NCBI GenBank assembly: GCA_021307315.1
Contig: JAJSPD010000152.1
Location: 1 to 48,559 of the forward strand
Reading direction: 5' to 3'
Source: Bisporella sp. PMI_857
Taxonomy: Eukaryota; Ascomycota; Leotiomycetes; Helotiales; Helotiaceae
DNA: 48,559 nucleotides
Both the position numbers and the translations under genes were made by a program. Numbering within the stretch: position 1 is the stretch's first letter; every line of letters starts with the position of its first letter. Below, one piece after another: positions 11,792 to 25,731 of this stretch. The notes under the pieces were generated by a model. It was given only the letters and a program-made list of their open reading frames with translations. It did no database searches and was not told where the DNA came from.

Positions 11792-11923
11792 ATGGCTCCA
11801 TCAGAGAAACCCACGGCTGGTCATACTCTACAAGTCAAAGGCTTTCCTGAACAACGAGGCTCCTCCAAGCCAATTATTTATGGAGTTGGAGCAGGGCCGC
11901 AACCCGGACATCCAGGAACTTGA
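11792..11923 (+). CDS. Possible 43-aa small protein
   Basis: A short ORF 123 bp downstream of the DUF3176 stop encodes a Pro/Gly-rich, basic peptide beginning MAPSEKPTAGHTLQV and ending GAGPQPGHPGT. Its base composition is more GC-rich than the AT-rich surroundings, unlike the many random ORFs nearby. I do not recognise it. It may be a genuine small gene, the last exon of a lost gene, or chance. Confidence 0.3.
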   Translation: MAPSEKPTAGHTLQVKGFPEQRGSSKPIIYGVGAGPQPGHPGT

Positions 11924-15107
<3,184 letters not shown>

Positions 15108-15906
15108 ATGTAGGTCTTTCGAATGACTGATTGTAAGATTTGTTCCTAAGATGCATTGGCTCTGAGCACTATACCAAACATCTCCTACCAATATATGCTT
15201 AAGTGTGCTCATCTCCAACCCAACAAGACAACTTTACAGAAGACTCCTCTCCCCCAAACTTTGCTCACAGAATGTCAACAGATAAGGTTCAAGTAACTCG
15301 GCTGGGTTTTGCTGGGACCTCGGCATACACCACAAGATGTGCGACCAGCGCACTCGGTGGTGATACCGTTGCTAACTCAAATGATCTTTCGATACAGAAT
15401 GTGGTCGTCCAAAATCGATGGTATGATTTTACTGGTAGAAAGTTCGGCGGCCGAAATAGCGTTGTATTAGAATGGCTTCTAGCTAGGAAATGTAATGCTC
15501 AACTTCCCCGCTGGAAATAGAAGTAGCGACTTCTACATTGATCTGTGTCAGAGTTATCATAATAGATTGGGGACAGGCAGGCGCTTCAATAAATGCGATT
15601 AGTGTTTCCATTTGTTTTCTCATATCGGAGGCGCCCACCCCAGGCCAAGTTACGCAACCAGGCCTAACTTTAGGTTTCAGAAAAGGCAGGGTTTGTTGAG
15701 GAGTAGTGGCGTTCTACTTTTAGACTTCATAGTAGGGTATGCTATCTTGACCGAAAGTATGTAAAGTTCCGACTATAGAAAGATTGATATATAACAGAGC
15801 TGATGGTACTATGACATGAAAACTTGCAAAGAATTCTAATAGTCTCGCAGATTCTTAAAGAATGGCAAGACGGAAATTTGCCACTCCCGCAGACCTATAC
15901 CAGAAA
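15108..15906. other. Intergenic between sulfatase and transporter
   Basis: This is the 3' flank of two convergent genes. A 105-codon ORF at 15203-15520 shows no family features and is probably chance or an old relic. Nothing else is seen. Confidence 0.55.
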
Positions 15907-17781
15907 TTAGACAGATTCGACCTCCGTGACATCCGCCACTTCTTTCGATTTCTTCTCCACAGTTGTTTTTGGCATGATTTCCACCGGTATCTTAGTTTGC
16001 TTAAATTTCCGGATGGGCACCTTCTCGAGGAACAAGCGGTCGATTTCCTCCAGTGTCTTCCCCTTGCACTCTGGGATACAGAAGTATGTGAAAACTATCG
16101 AACATATTGCGAAGCTTCCGAAAATGAAACCAACCTTCGACCCCAACGCTGCATACGGTGCATCCAATAGATAAGGGATAACAAGAGTGACCACCAATCT
16201 ATGATTTATGAGAGTTAGCAAAAGTATCCTGGATCCTTTCGTAGGGGCAAATAAAGCCTTACTGCACGGCAATATTTATTGCACTTGCTGTCCGATATGT
16301 CATATCTCGAAGACGCGACGTCGGGATTTCAGCTGATATCGTATGTGACAGTGGAGCCAAGCCACTTGTAAAACCGAAATTGAAGATGGTAATTAAGGCA
16401 ACGACTCCTGTTTTCATAGCATTCGTGATAACTTGAGGAGTACCCAAGCCCCCCATAGCAAATAGAGAAGCGGCCTGTATTCCACCACTCAAAGTAAGAA
16501 GTGGACTAAGAAGATTAGCATTGTAAATTTCAGAATAGTGTCCTTCGCAATAACTTACCGTCTTCCAATGTGATCGACCAACACCATTGAGAAGAGGATA
16601 CCAACCAAATTAACGGCCTGGTTTACAATAGTCATAATGAAGGGGTCGACAGTGCCAAGAGACTTGATGTAGATGGTCCCATAACGGGAAGTAAAAACTT
16701 GTCCTGTAATCTGTAGGAAGAAATTGATTCCCATAGTAATCAACGTACGCTTCAAGTTTGATCCCTGGAAGATCTCCATGAAGTCCCCCTGCTCGTGTTC
16801 TTCAGCGAGGATAACTTGTAGGGTGTTGAATTCCATTTCAATATCTTCGTTAGTGTATTTGCCTTTGCGCAGCAGTCTAAGGGACCTAAGAGAGTCCACA
16901 TGGCGACCATGCATTAAAAGCCAACGAGGGGACTATGAGACTTCAGTTGCTTTTTCTTGGCCTAGCAAATGTAGAATAGAAGAAGCATACTTCTGGGATG
17001 AACCATATAAGCACCGCGACAACTAATGGAACAAATGCAAACAGCGCAAGCGGAATCCTCCATTGTAAGTCTCCTTCCATTTTAGCAGTTGATCGGCAGA
17101 TGATGCTCATAATTACACCACCGACCTATTATCAAAGTTCAGAACCGTTTGGTATGCAGGGGGTTAGGCTTTTTTACGTAGACGCATAGCTGATATGTAG
17201 CAACAACCAAGCCTCGAACCTGGGGTGGAACGATTTCGGCTTGGAAGATGGGAACGACCGACAACTCCATCCCTAAGTATGCAACTGTTTTCCATTAGCA
17301 AAGGTTCTCTGCCGTCGCATCGGATAGCAATTACAGTTGATTATCCTAGCTGCTAACATTTGCTCTTTGGAATTTGAAAGAACAGTGATGGGTACGCTTA
17401 TAAGAGCATAGATACTCATGGTGAACATGACCATCCGGCGGCCAAAGCGCGCGCTGACCGTGCTCCCAATGAAGAGGCCTTGCCTCGATATTAGTTCAGT
17501 AAACCTGGGAAGACAGAGATAACAGGCTCACCAGCACCGAAGCCAACGAAGGGTAGGGCGTTCAGCAACGCCAAGTAGGTCGATTCGAGGCTCCATTTTC
17601 TGGTTCTGGCATTGTAGACACCAAACTTTTCTGAAAATGCATCCATTGCCTGAGTAGCCTGAAAGGCTGTAGAATCAAAGCCAAAATTCATCTGGGAGAA
17701 TGCAATCAGCGAGCATGATAACAACAGCCTTGCGTTGAAAGAGTTCTTGATTGTCACCAGATGTGATATTGCGGATGGCAT
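15907..17781 (-). CDS. MFS sugar-type transporter, 512 aa, 7 exons
   Basis: On the minus strand the exons are 17781-17532, 17478-17335, 17284-17184, 17125-16991, 16932-16559, 16505-16263 and 16198-15907. All six introns (50-64 bp) are GT-AG and the total is 513 codons. The product is a 12-span major facilitator of the sugar porter family. Visible landmarks are RFGRR after span 2, PESPRWLL before the central loop, DHIGRR after span 8 and PECKGKTLEEID at the C-terminal end of the last span. The order resembles fungal hexose and alpha-glucoside permeases, acting at the plasma membrane by proton symport. It is divergent from the regulator at 18352 and convergent with the sulfatase, so it may import the sulfatase substrate or a sugar. 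The actual ligand is unknown. No stop or frameshift interrupts it. Confidence 0.92.
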
Positions 17782-18026
17782 AGTTACTTAGTCGAATGGC
17801 GGGCGCTGCTGTCGCGACAAATTTCCAATGCCACAAAGGAATGTGTTTGGAAGGAAATGCTACTATGGTGTTGAGGGTTTGTTGCTGTCGAACCTGCTTT
17901 TGACAAGGATTATCAATGGAACGACAGAGTCAAGTCTCAAGCTGATATACATATACTTCCAGGGCCTGCGGATGATGAATGCTTCTGATTCTGGGGTCTG
18001 GGGTCCCCACAAACTGGTAGGCCCCA

Positions 18027-18038
18027 ATTCGGTACCGA
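18027..18038. promoter_or_regulatory. CGG-N2-CCG palindrome, candidate operator
   Basis: TTCGGTACCGAA is a perfect 12-bp palindrome. Inverted CGG triplets are the typical half-sites of Zn2Cys6 dimers. It sits 246 bp from the transporter start and 314 bp from the regulator start. That it is bound by the adjacent regulator is inference. Confidence 0.35.
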
Positions 18039-18089
18039 AGGCGGCAAGATGTGTAGTGCCAAGAGTAGTTTAGTGCAAAGGAGAAGTCT

Positions 18090-18124
18090 ATTATTATTAT
18101 CATTATTATTATTATTACTACTAC
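18090..18124. repeat. (TTA/ATT)n microsatellite
   Basis: A trinucleotide run of TTA/ATT units with one TCA variant is followed by three CTA units. It lies within the divergent promoter, where repeat-length changes might alter spacing. Confidence 0.85.
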
Positions 18125-18351
18125 TTTCTATAACCCGATAAACCCGACCGACCGCCGACTCAATGTTCACTGCAACGCTAGTTATCCCTCGTTCCCACAC
18201 AACTAACCCTCCCCCCCCCCCCCCAACTACTTTCTTTCTATAACTCAATACCACTGCCTTCTCCCCGAACGTCCGCGATGAAAACTTCTTCCTCTCGTGG
18301 AATTTGAACTTAACCAAACATACACGAACATTAGCTGGAAGAAATTAATTA

Positions 18352-20680
18352 ATGTCCGAGTCATTGCTTGTAAACCCCTTGCAACGCCAGAATTTGTCGC
18401 CGTCACCTCGATTTGCCGAAGTTGCTTCCGGTGACGGCTCACTGGCTTCGCATTTTGCTCCTGACATCGGTTCAACAGCTGCTGAGCTGTGTCATGCCTC
18501 GCCCTCTGTCACCTCTCTCATTGACATCTCTGAACCCTCAACCCTTTCCTCAAGCAAGCTAGGTAAGAGATCGACGGTCAGCAGCAGTTACCGTCCCCGG
18601 AAGAGAGCAACAACAGCCTGTGAAGCATGTCGAAGCCGCAAAACGAAATGTGACAATGCGAAACCCAGCTGCAGATATTGTGCCTCAGCCAAGCTTGCCT
18701 GCACCTATACTCGAAGCAATGGTGTCGCACAGCAATCAGCGTAATTCCATCCTTTCCTAAAGCTATTTTAGAGTCACTGATACTGATGGCTTCTAAGGGC
18801 GCCTGAGCCAACAAACCAAACGCTCTTAGATCGCATCAATCATGCGATTTCGTTGATCGAGAACGATGCCAAACGAGGCTGTCACGGTGCCTCCATTGGA
18901 AAACAAATCGTCTCAGAAGCCGTTACAGACTTGAATCCTTACTTTCTCCACGATGAAAATGCATATAGCCAGAGTGATTTCTCAGATCACGGTTTTGGCC
19001 AGCTCGAAGTTTCTGTCACCTCGGCCACCACTGTAGCACACGAGTCAATTCTCGGGTGGCCTGTATTAAAGGATATTGCCTCCATAAAGGGCATATCATC
19101 GTTCCTCCTTCAGTCTAATGTCGACGCTTCTTTCTTCTCACCTACCGGGCGTTTAGATTTTGATGAAGCCGAGATGATAAGAGATGGATTGATTGCGTCC
19201 AAAAACAGCATGAGTCGCCAAGGTGTAATTGAAGATGATATCCCACTGCTGTCCAGGAAATTCCTTGACGTTATCCATATTCGAAACCCTCTTCTAGACA
19301 CGGCCGAGTTCAGCCAGTATGTTAGAGAAATTTCAGGGCATGGACTTGGGTGGGATGGTAGGACATGTCTCGTAGTAAAGTTCTTCTCTCTTATTTGCAG
19401 CCACAACTGACGATTGTAGTTGCTCGCCTGCGCTTTGGCATCAATCGGAACCTCTCGCCCTGGTGATGGTTTGAGTGATTTATCAGAGCCACTCCTCAGC
19501 CAAACTGCAGGGGAAGCGTACTATATTGCTGCTAAGAAGCGCATGGGCACACTGCATACTTCCTTGATCACGCTTCACTGTTACTGCTATGCTGGGCTTT
19601 ACGAAAACTTTGCATGTAGACCTTTACGAGCCTGGCCTTTATTTCTTCAGGCAAAACTTCAACTCCAGGCATACCTATGGAGGAGGTCAAACTTTTTGTC
19701 AAATCTTGACATAGATGTTGTTGAGTATGTACGGCATAGGGAACAACGGCTCTACTGGTTTTGTGTGAAAAACGAATAGTAAGTCAAGCCAGCCAGTGGC
19801 AACGACTTCAGCCTTAGCTTTCCCTCCTTCTAATCTCTCTCAGTGATTTGCGGATGGAACTTCGATTACCACGGTGTAGCATGTCAACATTCAAATATCC
19901 TGACTCATTTTTGTCCCTCTCAATGCCACCATCGGCAGTGCCAGCTGCCTTGAATGAGCCGAAAAGTGATTTACAAGTGGAGGTTTTAGGACAGCAAGAA
20001 GAAAACAGTTGGCTATTTTACCTTGCCGAAATCTCATTACAAAGGATAATGAGCAGGATATTGGATTCTTTTTATAGCAAAGGGGAGTGCCATTGGATTA
20101 CTGACATCGAGAAGATTTTGAAGCAACACCTGACATTTAAAGACGAGATTTATCAGTGGTATGTCCTTACTCTGGACAGCCGTTCCTGTTATTCAACTAA
20201 TAAGAGCACCGAAGGCATGCACATCTCCCTTCTCAGATTCAGTTCACCGAGTCCGAAACTCCAAACAACGAGTTTTCCTTCCTCCTCAGAGGAATGTACT
20301 TCAATTCCCAGGAGTGGATCTATCGTCCTTTGATATATTATGTCATCTGTCAGCCGCACCATGATCCGAATCGATACCAGATCCTACCACTGGCCCAAAA
20401 AATGCTCAAGTACTGTACAGTCCTCATACCCCTCTACGAGCAACACCATCGCCATGGACGGACATGGTCGATCGCACGCAGATCCACCGGCTGCGCACTG
20501 CTGATCCTAGCATCCGTACGAAGTCAAATCATAGACCCCTTCATCGACTGGAAAGCGATGGTGAGAATAACCATCCAGACGCTCCAGCGGTGGGAGAATG
20601 ACGCAAAGGATTTGCTCTGGGCTAAGCAAGTATTGGAACAGCTGTTCGAGGAGACTTGCCTGTTATCCCAAGCTAGCTAG
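18352..20680 (+). CDS. Zn2Cys6 transcription factor, 701 aa
   Basis: The five exons are 18352-18740, 18798-19374, 19420-19778, 19844-20158 and 20215-20680. The binuclear zinc cluster lies at residues 90-117 (C90, C93, C100, C107, C110, C117; spacing 2-6-6-2-6) and is preceded by a basic stretch. The C-terminal two thirds are a fungal-specific middle homology region, with landmarks GWDGRTCLVLLACAL at the exon 2/3 junction and YFNSQEWIYRP near the end. The third intron donor is GTAAGT. The last intron acceptor (20214) was chosen because nearer AGs give a stop or lose the frame. The protein is a nuclear activator or repressor that would bind CGG-type sites. Its promoter is shared with the sugar-type transporter, and the sulfatase is just beyond, so it is the natural candidate regulator of both. 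Confidence 0.92.
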
Positions 20681-21415
20681 CTAGCTTTCCTCGACTAGGA
20701 TCGAGGTAGCAGCCAGGCAGGATAGTAGCCATTAATTGGTTGTTCTGCAAGACCATAATGTTGACGCTTATACCCTCCATACCCCTGCGACTCCTTATCG
20801 AGACTAAAGCCTAGAACCGTTTGTTCGAGACCTCCTCTAGCCCCCCCTAGCAAGTGATATACATACACCCGACGGTTGTTAAAGCCAGCCCAACCCCCTC
20901 CTCCTATTTATAAACAACATCAAAGCAGCGATTAATAATAGTTTAGTGAATAAAAAAGCATGTGCAAAAGACAAAAGTAAAAAAATAAATAAATTTTATA
21001 GTTACATTACTTAAATGAATACCCATTATTACTTAACAATTCCTGAGTATCCCTAATGTATATACTAAGAAACATCCTTGTCTGGTGGTGACTTCTGGCC
21101 TGTGATCAAAAGTGGATCGGCTATCGGGTAACGACCACCCCGATGCCGCACATACAAAAGCATCTTCCGCTCTTGGGTCAGAGGTCATGTGCTTCAGTCA
21201 TCAATCAAAGATTGATTCGTTAACGCACAGACTCTCAGCCCGATGAGAATATGGCAAGCGGGGTACTCACAATACAACAAACAAATTTCTGATACATCCA
21301 AATTACGAAATTGGCTTTTTGGGTTTATATCAGATGTACCCGAGTTGAATGTACAATGCCCAAGGTTTCGCGATCTTATTTTTAGCTGTTCCTGCTCCAC
21401 AGCCTGAAACATTCC
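20681..21415. other. Intergenic spacer left of the Mutator-like element
   Basis: No gene is seen. The sequence 20900-21060 is AT-rich. The minus ORF at 21194-21412 has no recognisable features. Confidence 0.55.
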
Positions 21416-23761
21416 CCTCCTTGAGGGTACGATTAAAACGCAGACCGCTAGTCATGCGCCAAGACTTGGCATAGAGCAACTTTAAATTTAAGCGAGCCAA
21501 TAAACTAAAAAAGGATTGGGTCACGAGACTTGGCCACTCACTTATCCAATGACCGACCAATAAAATTCTCAGAAAAGTGGAGCATTTCTTTTTCCCAGAC
21601 TGCAAATAGCCGATCTTTTTCTTTTTCATTCAATTGGCTAGCAACTTCGCTTAGCTTAAAAAAGCGGGTCCTTACTTAATCTAAAGCTTCGCTAGTATTA
21701 AGTTTAGCCTGTAGATTTCGTGATAAACTCGCATTTTCGGGCTCGCTTACGTTAATTAGCGTTCTTGTCCAATAAATCTCGAACTTTGATTCGTCAAATT
21801 AATCCGCGTAATTTTGCCAAGCCGGCTTTTTAATTAATCCGAGCCAATAATAAGCTAAGATTATATGTCGGCACGGAAGCAAATAACGCTTAGCGAATCG
21901 ACAAAAGTATACGCCAGTCAAATCTAGCGAATTAAAGTCGCTCGATTCGGCGTTGGCTTCTGCAGCTTTAATTTCATCCAATAAAAAAAGCTGGATTTAA
22001 TATAGAAATAAACTAAGCCAAAAGAACTCTAGTGTAGCGCTAAGCTTTTTTGTTAACTAATTGTATGCTGCTTTTTGAGCACGTACGTTATACTAAGAAG
22101 CGCATTGGCTAATAAGCGAGATAATCCTCGCTATAAAGTATTTTGGGCGAATTACCAGCTTAGTAAACTTGCTAAAAGATTTAAGCGAGCGATAAAACGC
22201 TTCTATTGGATTAGTTGTTGTTACTTGCAAAAACAAAGCTAAATAGTCGCGTGCGTAATTAGCCTACTTTTCAATATCCGCTAGCTAATAGTTTTTGATA
22301 TAATTAGCCAACTCGAAGCTTTTAGCTAATCGGATTGCGTTATTTGTTGATTTAATAGCTCCTGCTTTTGTTCGGCGATTGCAAAAGGCAGCCATAAGCT
22401 CAGCACGTGCACGACTATTTTGTTTTAAGCTTAACTTTCGTTTAATTGTGCGCTAGCGGTAAACTCGGTAAAGCAAGTAAGTCACCTAAAAAGCTTAAAT
22501 TAGCTAAGCGAGCTAAAAAAGATTAAAAGTAAGTATATGCCTCAGTTTCGCCTGCTGATAAACCAAAGAATGCTAAACGAAACGCTTTGATTTCGGCTGT
22601 AAAGTCATCTGTAAGCACATATCGAAAATTCCACGTGCTTTAGCGCTTTACAACTAATAAGAATTCAGCAATTAGCTCGCCAAACTTATTTGAAAATAGC
22701 GCGTGCGCTACTGAATGCTAGCAAGCGTATTAGTCACGAACCATTAGCGTAAAAAGCTTTTATTCTAATTAGTTAGTTTTGTAAGTTGAATCTATAAGTG
22801 TCAGGTAACTAAAGCGTTTTAAGCGTTTTAAGCGAGCCGGGTCCGCAAAAACTATTCTCTAGCCAAAGTTACCGTCTAATAATATTACTTGAATAAAGTC
22901 GCTAAACCAGTTAAGCGAATTAGGCTTTTCAAACGCTTTTTGGCATTGAACTTTAACGTGATCCTTAGCGTTAAGTAATGCAAATAGCGCGTTGGGATTA
23001 GCTGAGCGCCAGCAAGCTCCACTATTAATAGCATCTTAGCGTGTAAAGTAAGTTCTACTAGCAGCAATTAAGCGATTTATTACTTCTGATTGGCCGTAAT
23101 TACGAATAAAGCTAATTACAGCGGCAAGTGCGTAGCTTTTTGTAATATCGGCTTGCAAGTAGGCCAAAATAGCACTATTGCGCTTATAGGCGTCACTTTT
23201 ATTCAATGAATGTGTATAAATAAAAAAATTGCTGTCAACCGAAGTAAATTCTACGTATTCTGATTGGATAACTAGCCGCAACTTAACGTTACATTGTATT
23301 TTGATTTTTTTTATTGTTGCGCGTAAGCTGAAGCGAGAGCTTAGCGTGCTCTTATAAGCTCGCTTAAATCTGCAATCCACTATATAGCGCGTAAAATCAC
23401 CTGACGCGTTAGAAGCGCAGCGCGTTTTGTTGAAAATATAAACATTGTTTATAATTGGCCAATAAAGATTATACTCGGCTCTAGTAACCCGAAAAAGTAA
23501 GGTCATATTGAAAAAGCGCGCTCGCATGTGACATATTGTCGCGGGATCACGTGGTAACAGCGAATAGGGGTCCATAGAAGTCAAAAAAATCATAAGGTAA
23601 ATAGTCAAAAAAAAGAGATTTTGAATCCTTTTTTATGGTTGGGGGTCGGCCTAATATTTAGCCGATTTCCTAATTGATTGGCTCGCTTAATTATTTAGTG
23701 CTCTATGCCAAGTCTTGGCGCATGACTAGCGGTCTGCGTTTTAATCGTACCCCTCCTTGAG
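21416..23761 (-). mobile_element. Degenerate Mutator-like element with TIRs and 10-bp TSD
   Basis: The element proper is 21426-23751. Its terminal inverted repeats match perfectly for 53 bp (21426-21478 against 23699-23751), beginning GGTACGATTAAAACGCAG. Similarity continues more weakly inward. The flanks carry the same 10 bases, CCTCCTTGAG, at 21416-21425 and 23752-23761, the 8-11 bp duplication expected of Mutator-type transposons. If the outermost G is counted in the repeat, the duplication is 8 bp instead. The interior holds remains of a MULE transposase on the minus strand. Confidence 0.92.
21799..23608 (-). pseudogene. MULE transposase pseudogene
   Basis: Recognisable pieces on the minus strand run from the N-terminal part (23608-23036, still open for 190 codons), through a middle block reading NWFSDFIQVILLDGNFG then a stop and RIVFADPARLKR around 22920-22830, to a C-terminal SWIM-type zinc finger (CRFAKRYLLPCRHI, about 21910-21870). 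Many in-frame stops sit where Gln or Trp codons would be expected, for example near 22840 and twice near 22730. That fits C-to-T change at CpA on either strand, as made by RIP. The protein cannot be produced. An autonomous relative elsewhere in the genome would be needed to move this copy. Confidence 0.85.
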
Positions 23762-23861
23762 AGGCTTGCCGTCTTTCTTCTACAGGCGATACTTTAACTC
23801 TACAACGCAGAAGTCACATCCCTATCAGGCAAACCTTTCAATATTAATATACAGTCTTGCG

Positions 23862-25184
23862 ATGTTGCCGCGAAAGCCTCATCGAAAATCCCGTTTGGGG
23901 TGCAGGCGATGCAAATTGAGAAGAGTAAAGGTAAGTATCATTTACATATTCTGCACAATTTACGGTCAATAATGACAGGCACATCAGTGTGACGAGGTTC
24001 ATCCTGCATGTGGACATTGCGCCAAATATGGCGTCTTTTGTGATTTCACAGCCACGAATAAGCAGTTACCAACGGCAAATACATCACTTCTCAAGCCTTC
24101 ATCTCCCGTCTCGAATCTACCCCAGTCCTATGCGCAAGCCATTTCATCAACCCACTCAACGGGCCCCACCCAAGCAGTCATTCTACCCCTATTATCTGAC
24201 CCATTAAGTTATCCTAGCTCTCTCATGTGCTTCCCTTCTGAGCGACTCCTTGAGCTACGTCTCTTCCACCACTACATCAATATGGCCTCTTCAAGCTTTA
24301 TCGATAGGTCCGTTAACGGGCATCAAATTATCGCCCAATATGCTTGGTCAAACTGGGTTGTGGGCCTAGCACTCAGCACACCGAGTCTCATGGACGCCCT
24401 CCTCGGATTATCAGCTTTTCACCTGCGGTTATCAAACCTGTCGGATAAGACGCTCTCTGAAGCCTCACATAAGTATATGGCAAGAGCCATAGTTGGGCAT
24501 GCCAGGCAACTACGTGAAGGGGTCAATGCAGATAATGCAAGGGAACTCATTGCGACGTCCACGTGTATTGCCTTCCATGCAGCTACCAGTCAATGGTTCT
24601 TGGTTGATAGTGACCAGAAGCGCGTCTTTCTCTTCCTGCACTGGTTTCACCCATGGCAAGGCCTCAAGGCTCTTCTGGCCGCTAGTTGGCAGTATATCCA
24701 AGGAGAAGAGATCAGTAATTTAATACAGTGTGAGAAGTTGGTTGAGCACAATTTCCGAAATTTGAAAGACCCGCAACTCCAACGACTACAAAGGTTCAGC
24801 TTCCTTCTTAGTGATCTGCGCCGAGAAGATCTGGATCCAGAAACACTTGATGCATACGAATCTAGTGTGAGTTACCTCTCGGAAATCCATACAAACCCTG
24901 TATTCGAAACCGTGCTTAAATTTACGGTCGGAGTATCTCATCGATTCGTGGAACTTGTATCAATTCAAGATCCTAGAACTTTGACGATTGTTGGGTATTT
25001 TTTTATGTTGCTAAAGAAGCTTAATGGGATTTGGTGGTTGGAAGGAACAGCGGATAGGGAATTTAAGATCCTAATGGGGATATTACCGGAAGAGTGGAGG
25101 GGAAAAATGGATTGGGCTGTTAGAGAGTTTGACGCCACGAAGGTCTCATGTGTATTGCGAAATAGTACGGTAGCAAGTACATAG
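23862..25184 (+). CDS. Zn2Cys6 transcription factor, 421 aa
   Basis: The exons are 23862-23930 and 23988-25184. A 57-bp intron lies inside the zinc cluster, immediately before its third cysteine. The acceptor CATCAG at 23987 was chosen over GACAG, nine bases earlier, because only it gives the canonical spacing C14, C17, C24, C31, C34, C41 (2-6-6-2-6). The N-terminus is basic (RKPHRKSRLGCRRCK), as in the UPC2/sterol-uptake-type group of fungal regulators. The remainder is a helical fungal-specific domain without catalytic motifs. At 421 aa it is short but typical of that group. The start codon is only 100 bp from the Mutator-like element, which therefore occupies most of its upstream region. 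Targets are unknown; the next gene downstream is the tannase on the opposite strand. Confidence 0.88.
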
Positions 25185-25731
25185 GCACTATTCCAGAGTC
25201 GAGACCTAGGTGGAAGATTGACAGAGTGACGAATTGACGAATTGAGAGCTTTGCGTAGTCTGGACATAGGCTTTCTGCACCTGAGGCCCATTCTGATGGC
25301 CCGGACTGAGCAGAGGGCTACATGAGCGGTGGGGATATGGCTGGAGTCTCTGTAATCTATGATGGAAGCGTTGCTGTCGCGTAGGAGTATTGAGAATTCG
25401 CCATAGGTTCATTGAATCTTTGATTAACCTCAATTGTATCGCTAGCTAGAATTTTACCATCAGTATACCGAAAGAGGATGCAATTCTACGAAATTTTAGG
25501 CCATTTTATTGGTCGGAATATCCCTGCTCACAATCCGGAAGGCCGCCGTAAAATGTACCCTACGTAGACAGCTCTGCTAAAGTGTTCATTTCACATACTA
25601 GAAAATATAGGTTAAAGTAACACAGATTAAGAAGAGTATATGATAAGGGAGACACGGAAGTTACACTTATAGGCTCAACTATTCGCTCTTCCGCCTTGCA
25701 CTCAGCTCGTTCCCCTATCTTTCCATCGCAT
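25185..25731. other. Intergenic, convergent 3' ends
   Basis: No gene is seen. Short minus-strand ORFs here overlap the 3' ends of the regulator and esterase genes and look like chance. Confidence 0.6.

Larger units (their letters stand above)
17782..18351. promoter_or_regulatory. Divergent promoter, transporter / Zn2Cys6 gene
   Basis: This 570-bp intergenic region serves two divergent start codons (17781 minus and 18352 plus). It contains a TTCGGTACCGAA palindrome at 18027-18038, a TTA/ATT trinucleotide repeat at about 18090-18120 and a pure C-tract of about 14 bases near 18210. Shared control of transporter and regulator is inferred from the layout. Confidence 0.6.

Noticed and set aside
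15203..15520. 105-codon ORF between sulfatase and transporter
   Set aside because: Composition and sequence show no family traits, and the position is a 3' intergenic region.
15907..17781. Transporter as a pseudogene because its ORFs are broken
   Set aside because: All breaks coincide with 50-64 bp GT-AG introns and the spliced frame is complete.
20159..20236. Acceptor at 20236 for the last intron of the 18352 regulator
   Set aside because: With the GTATGT donor it creates a stop codon; the acceptor at 20214 keeps frame and restores the conserved region.
23979..23987. Earlier splice acceptor (GACAG) in the 23862 regulator
   Set aside because: It would insert Ala-His-Gln before the third cysteine and spoil the 2-6-6-2-6 zinc-cluster spacing.
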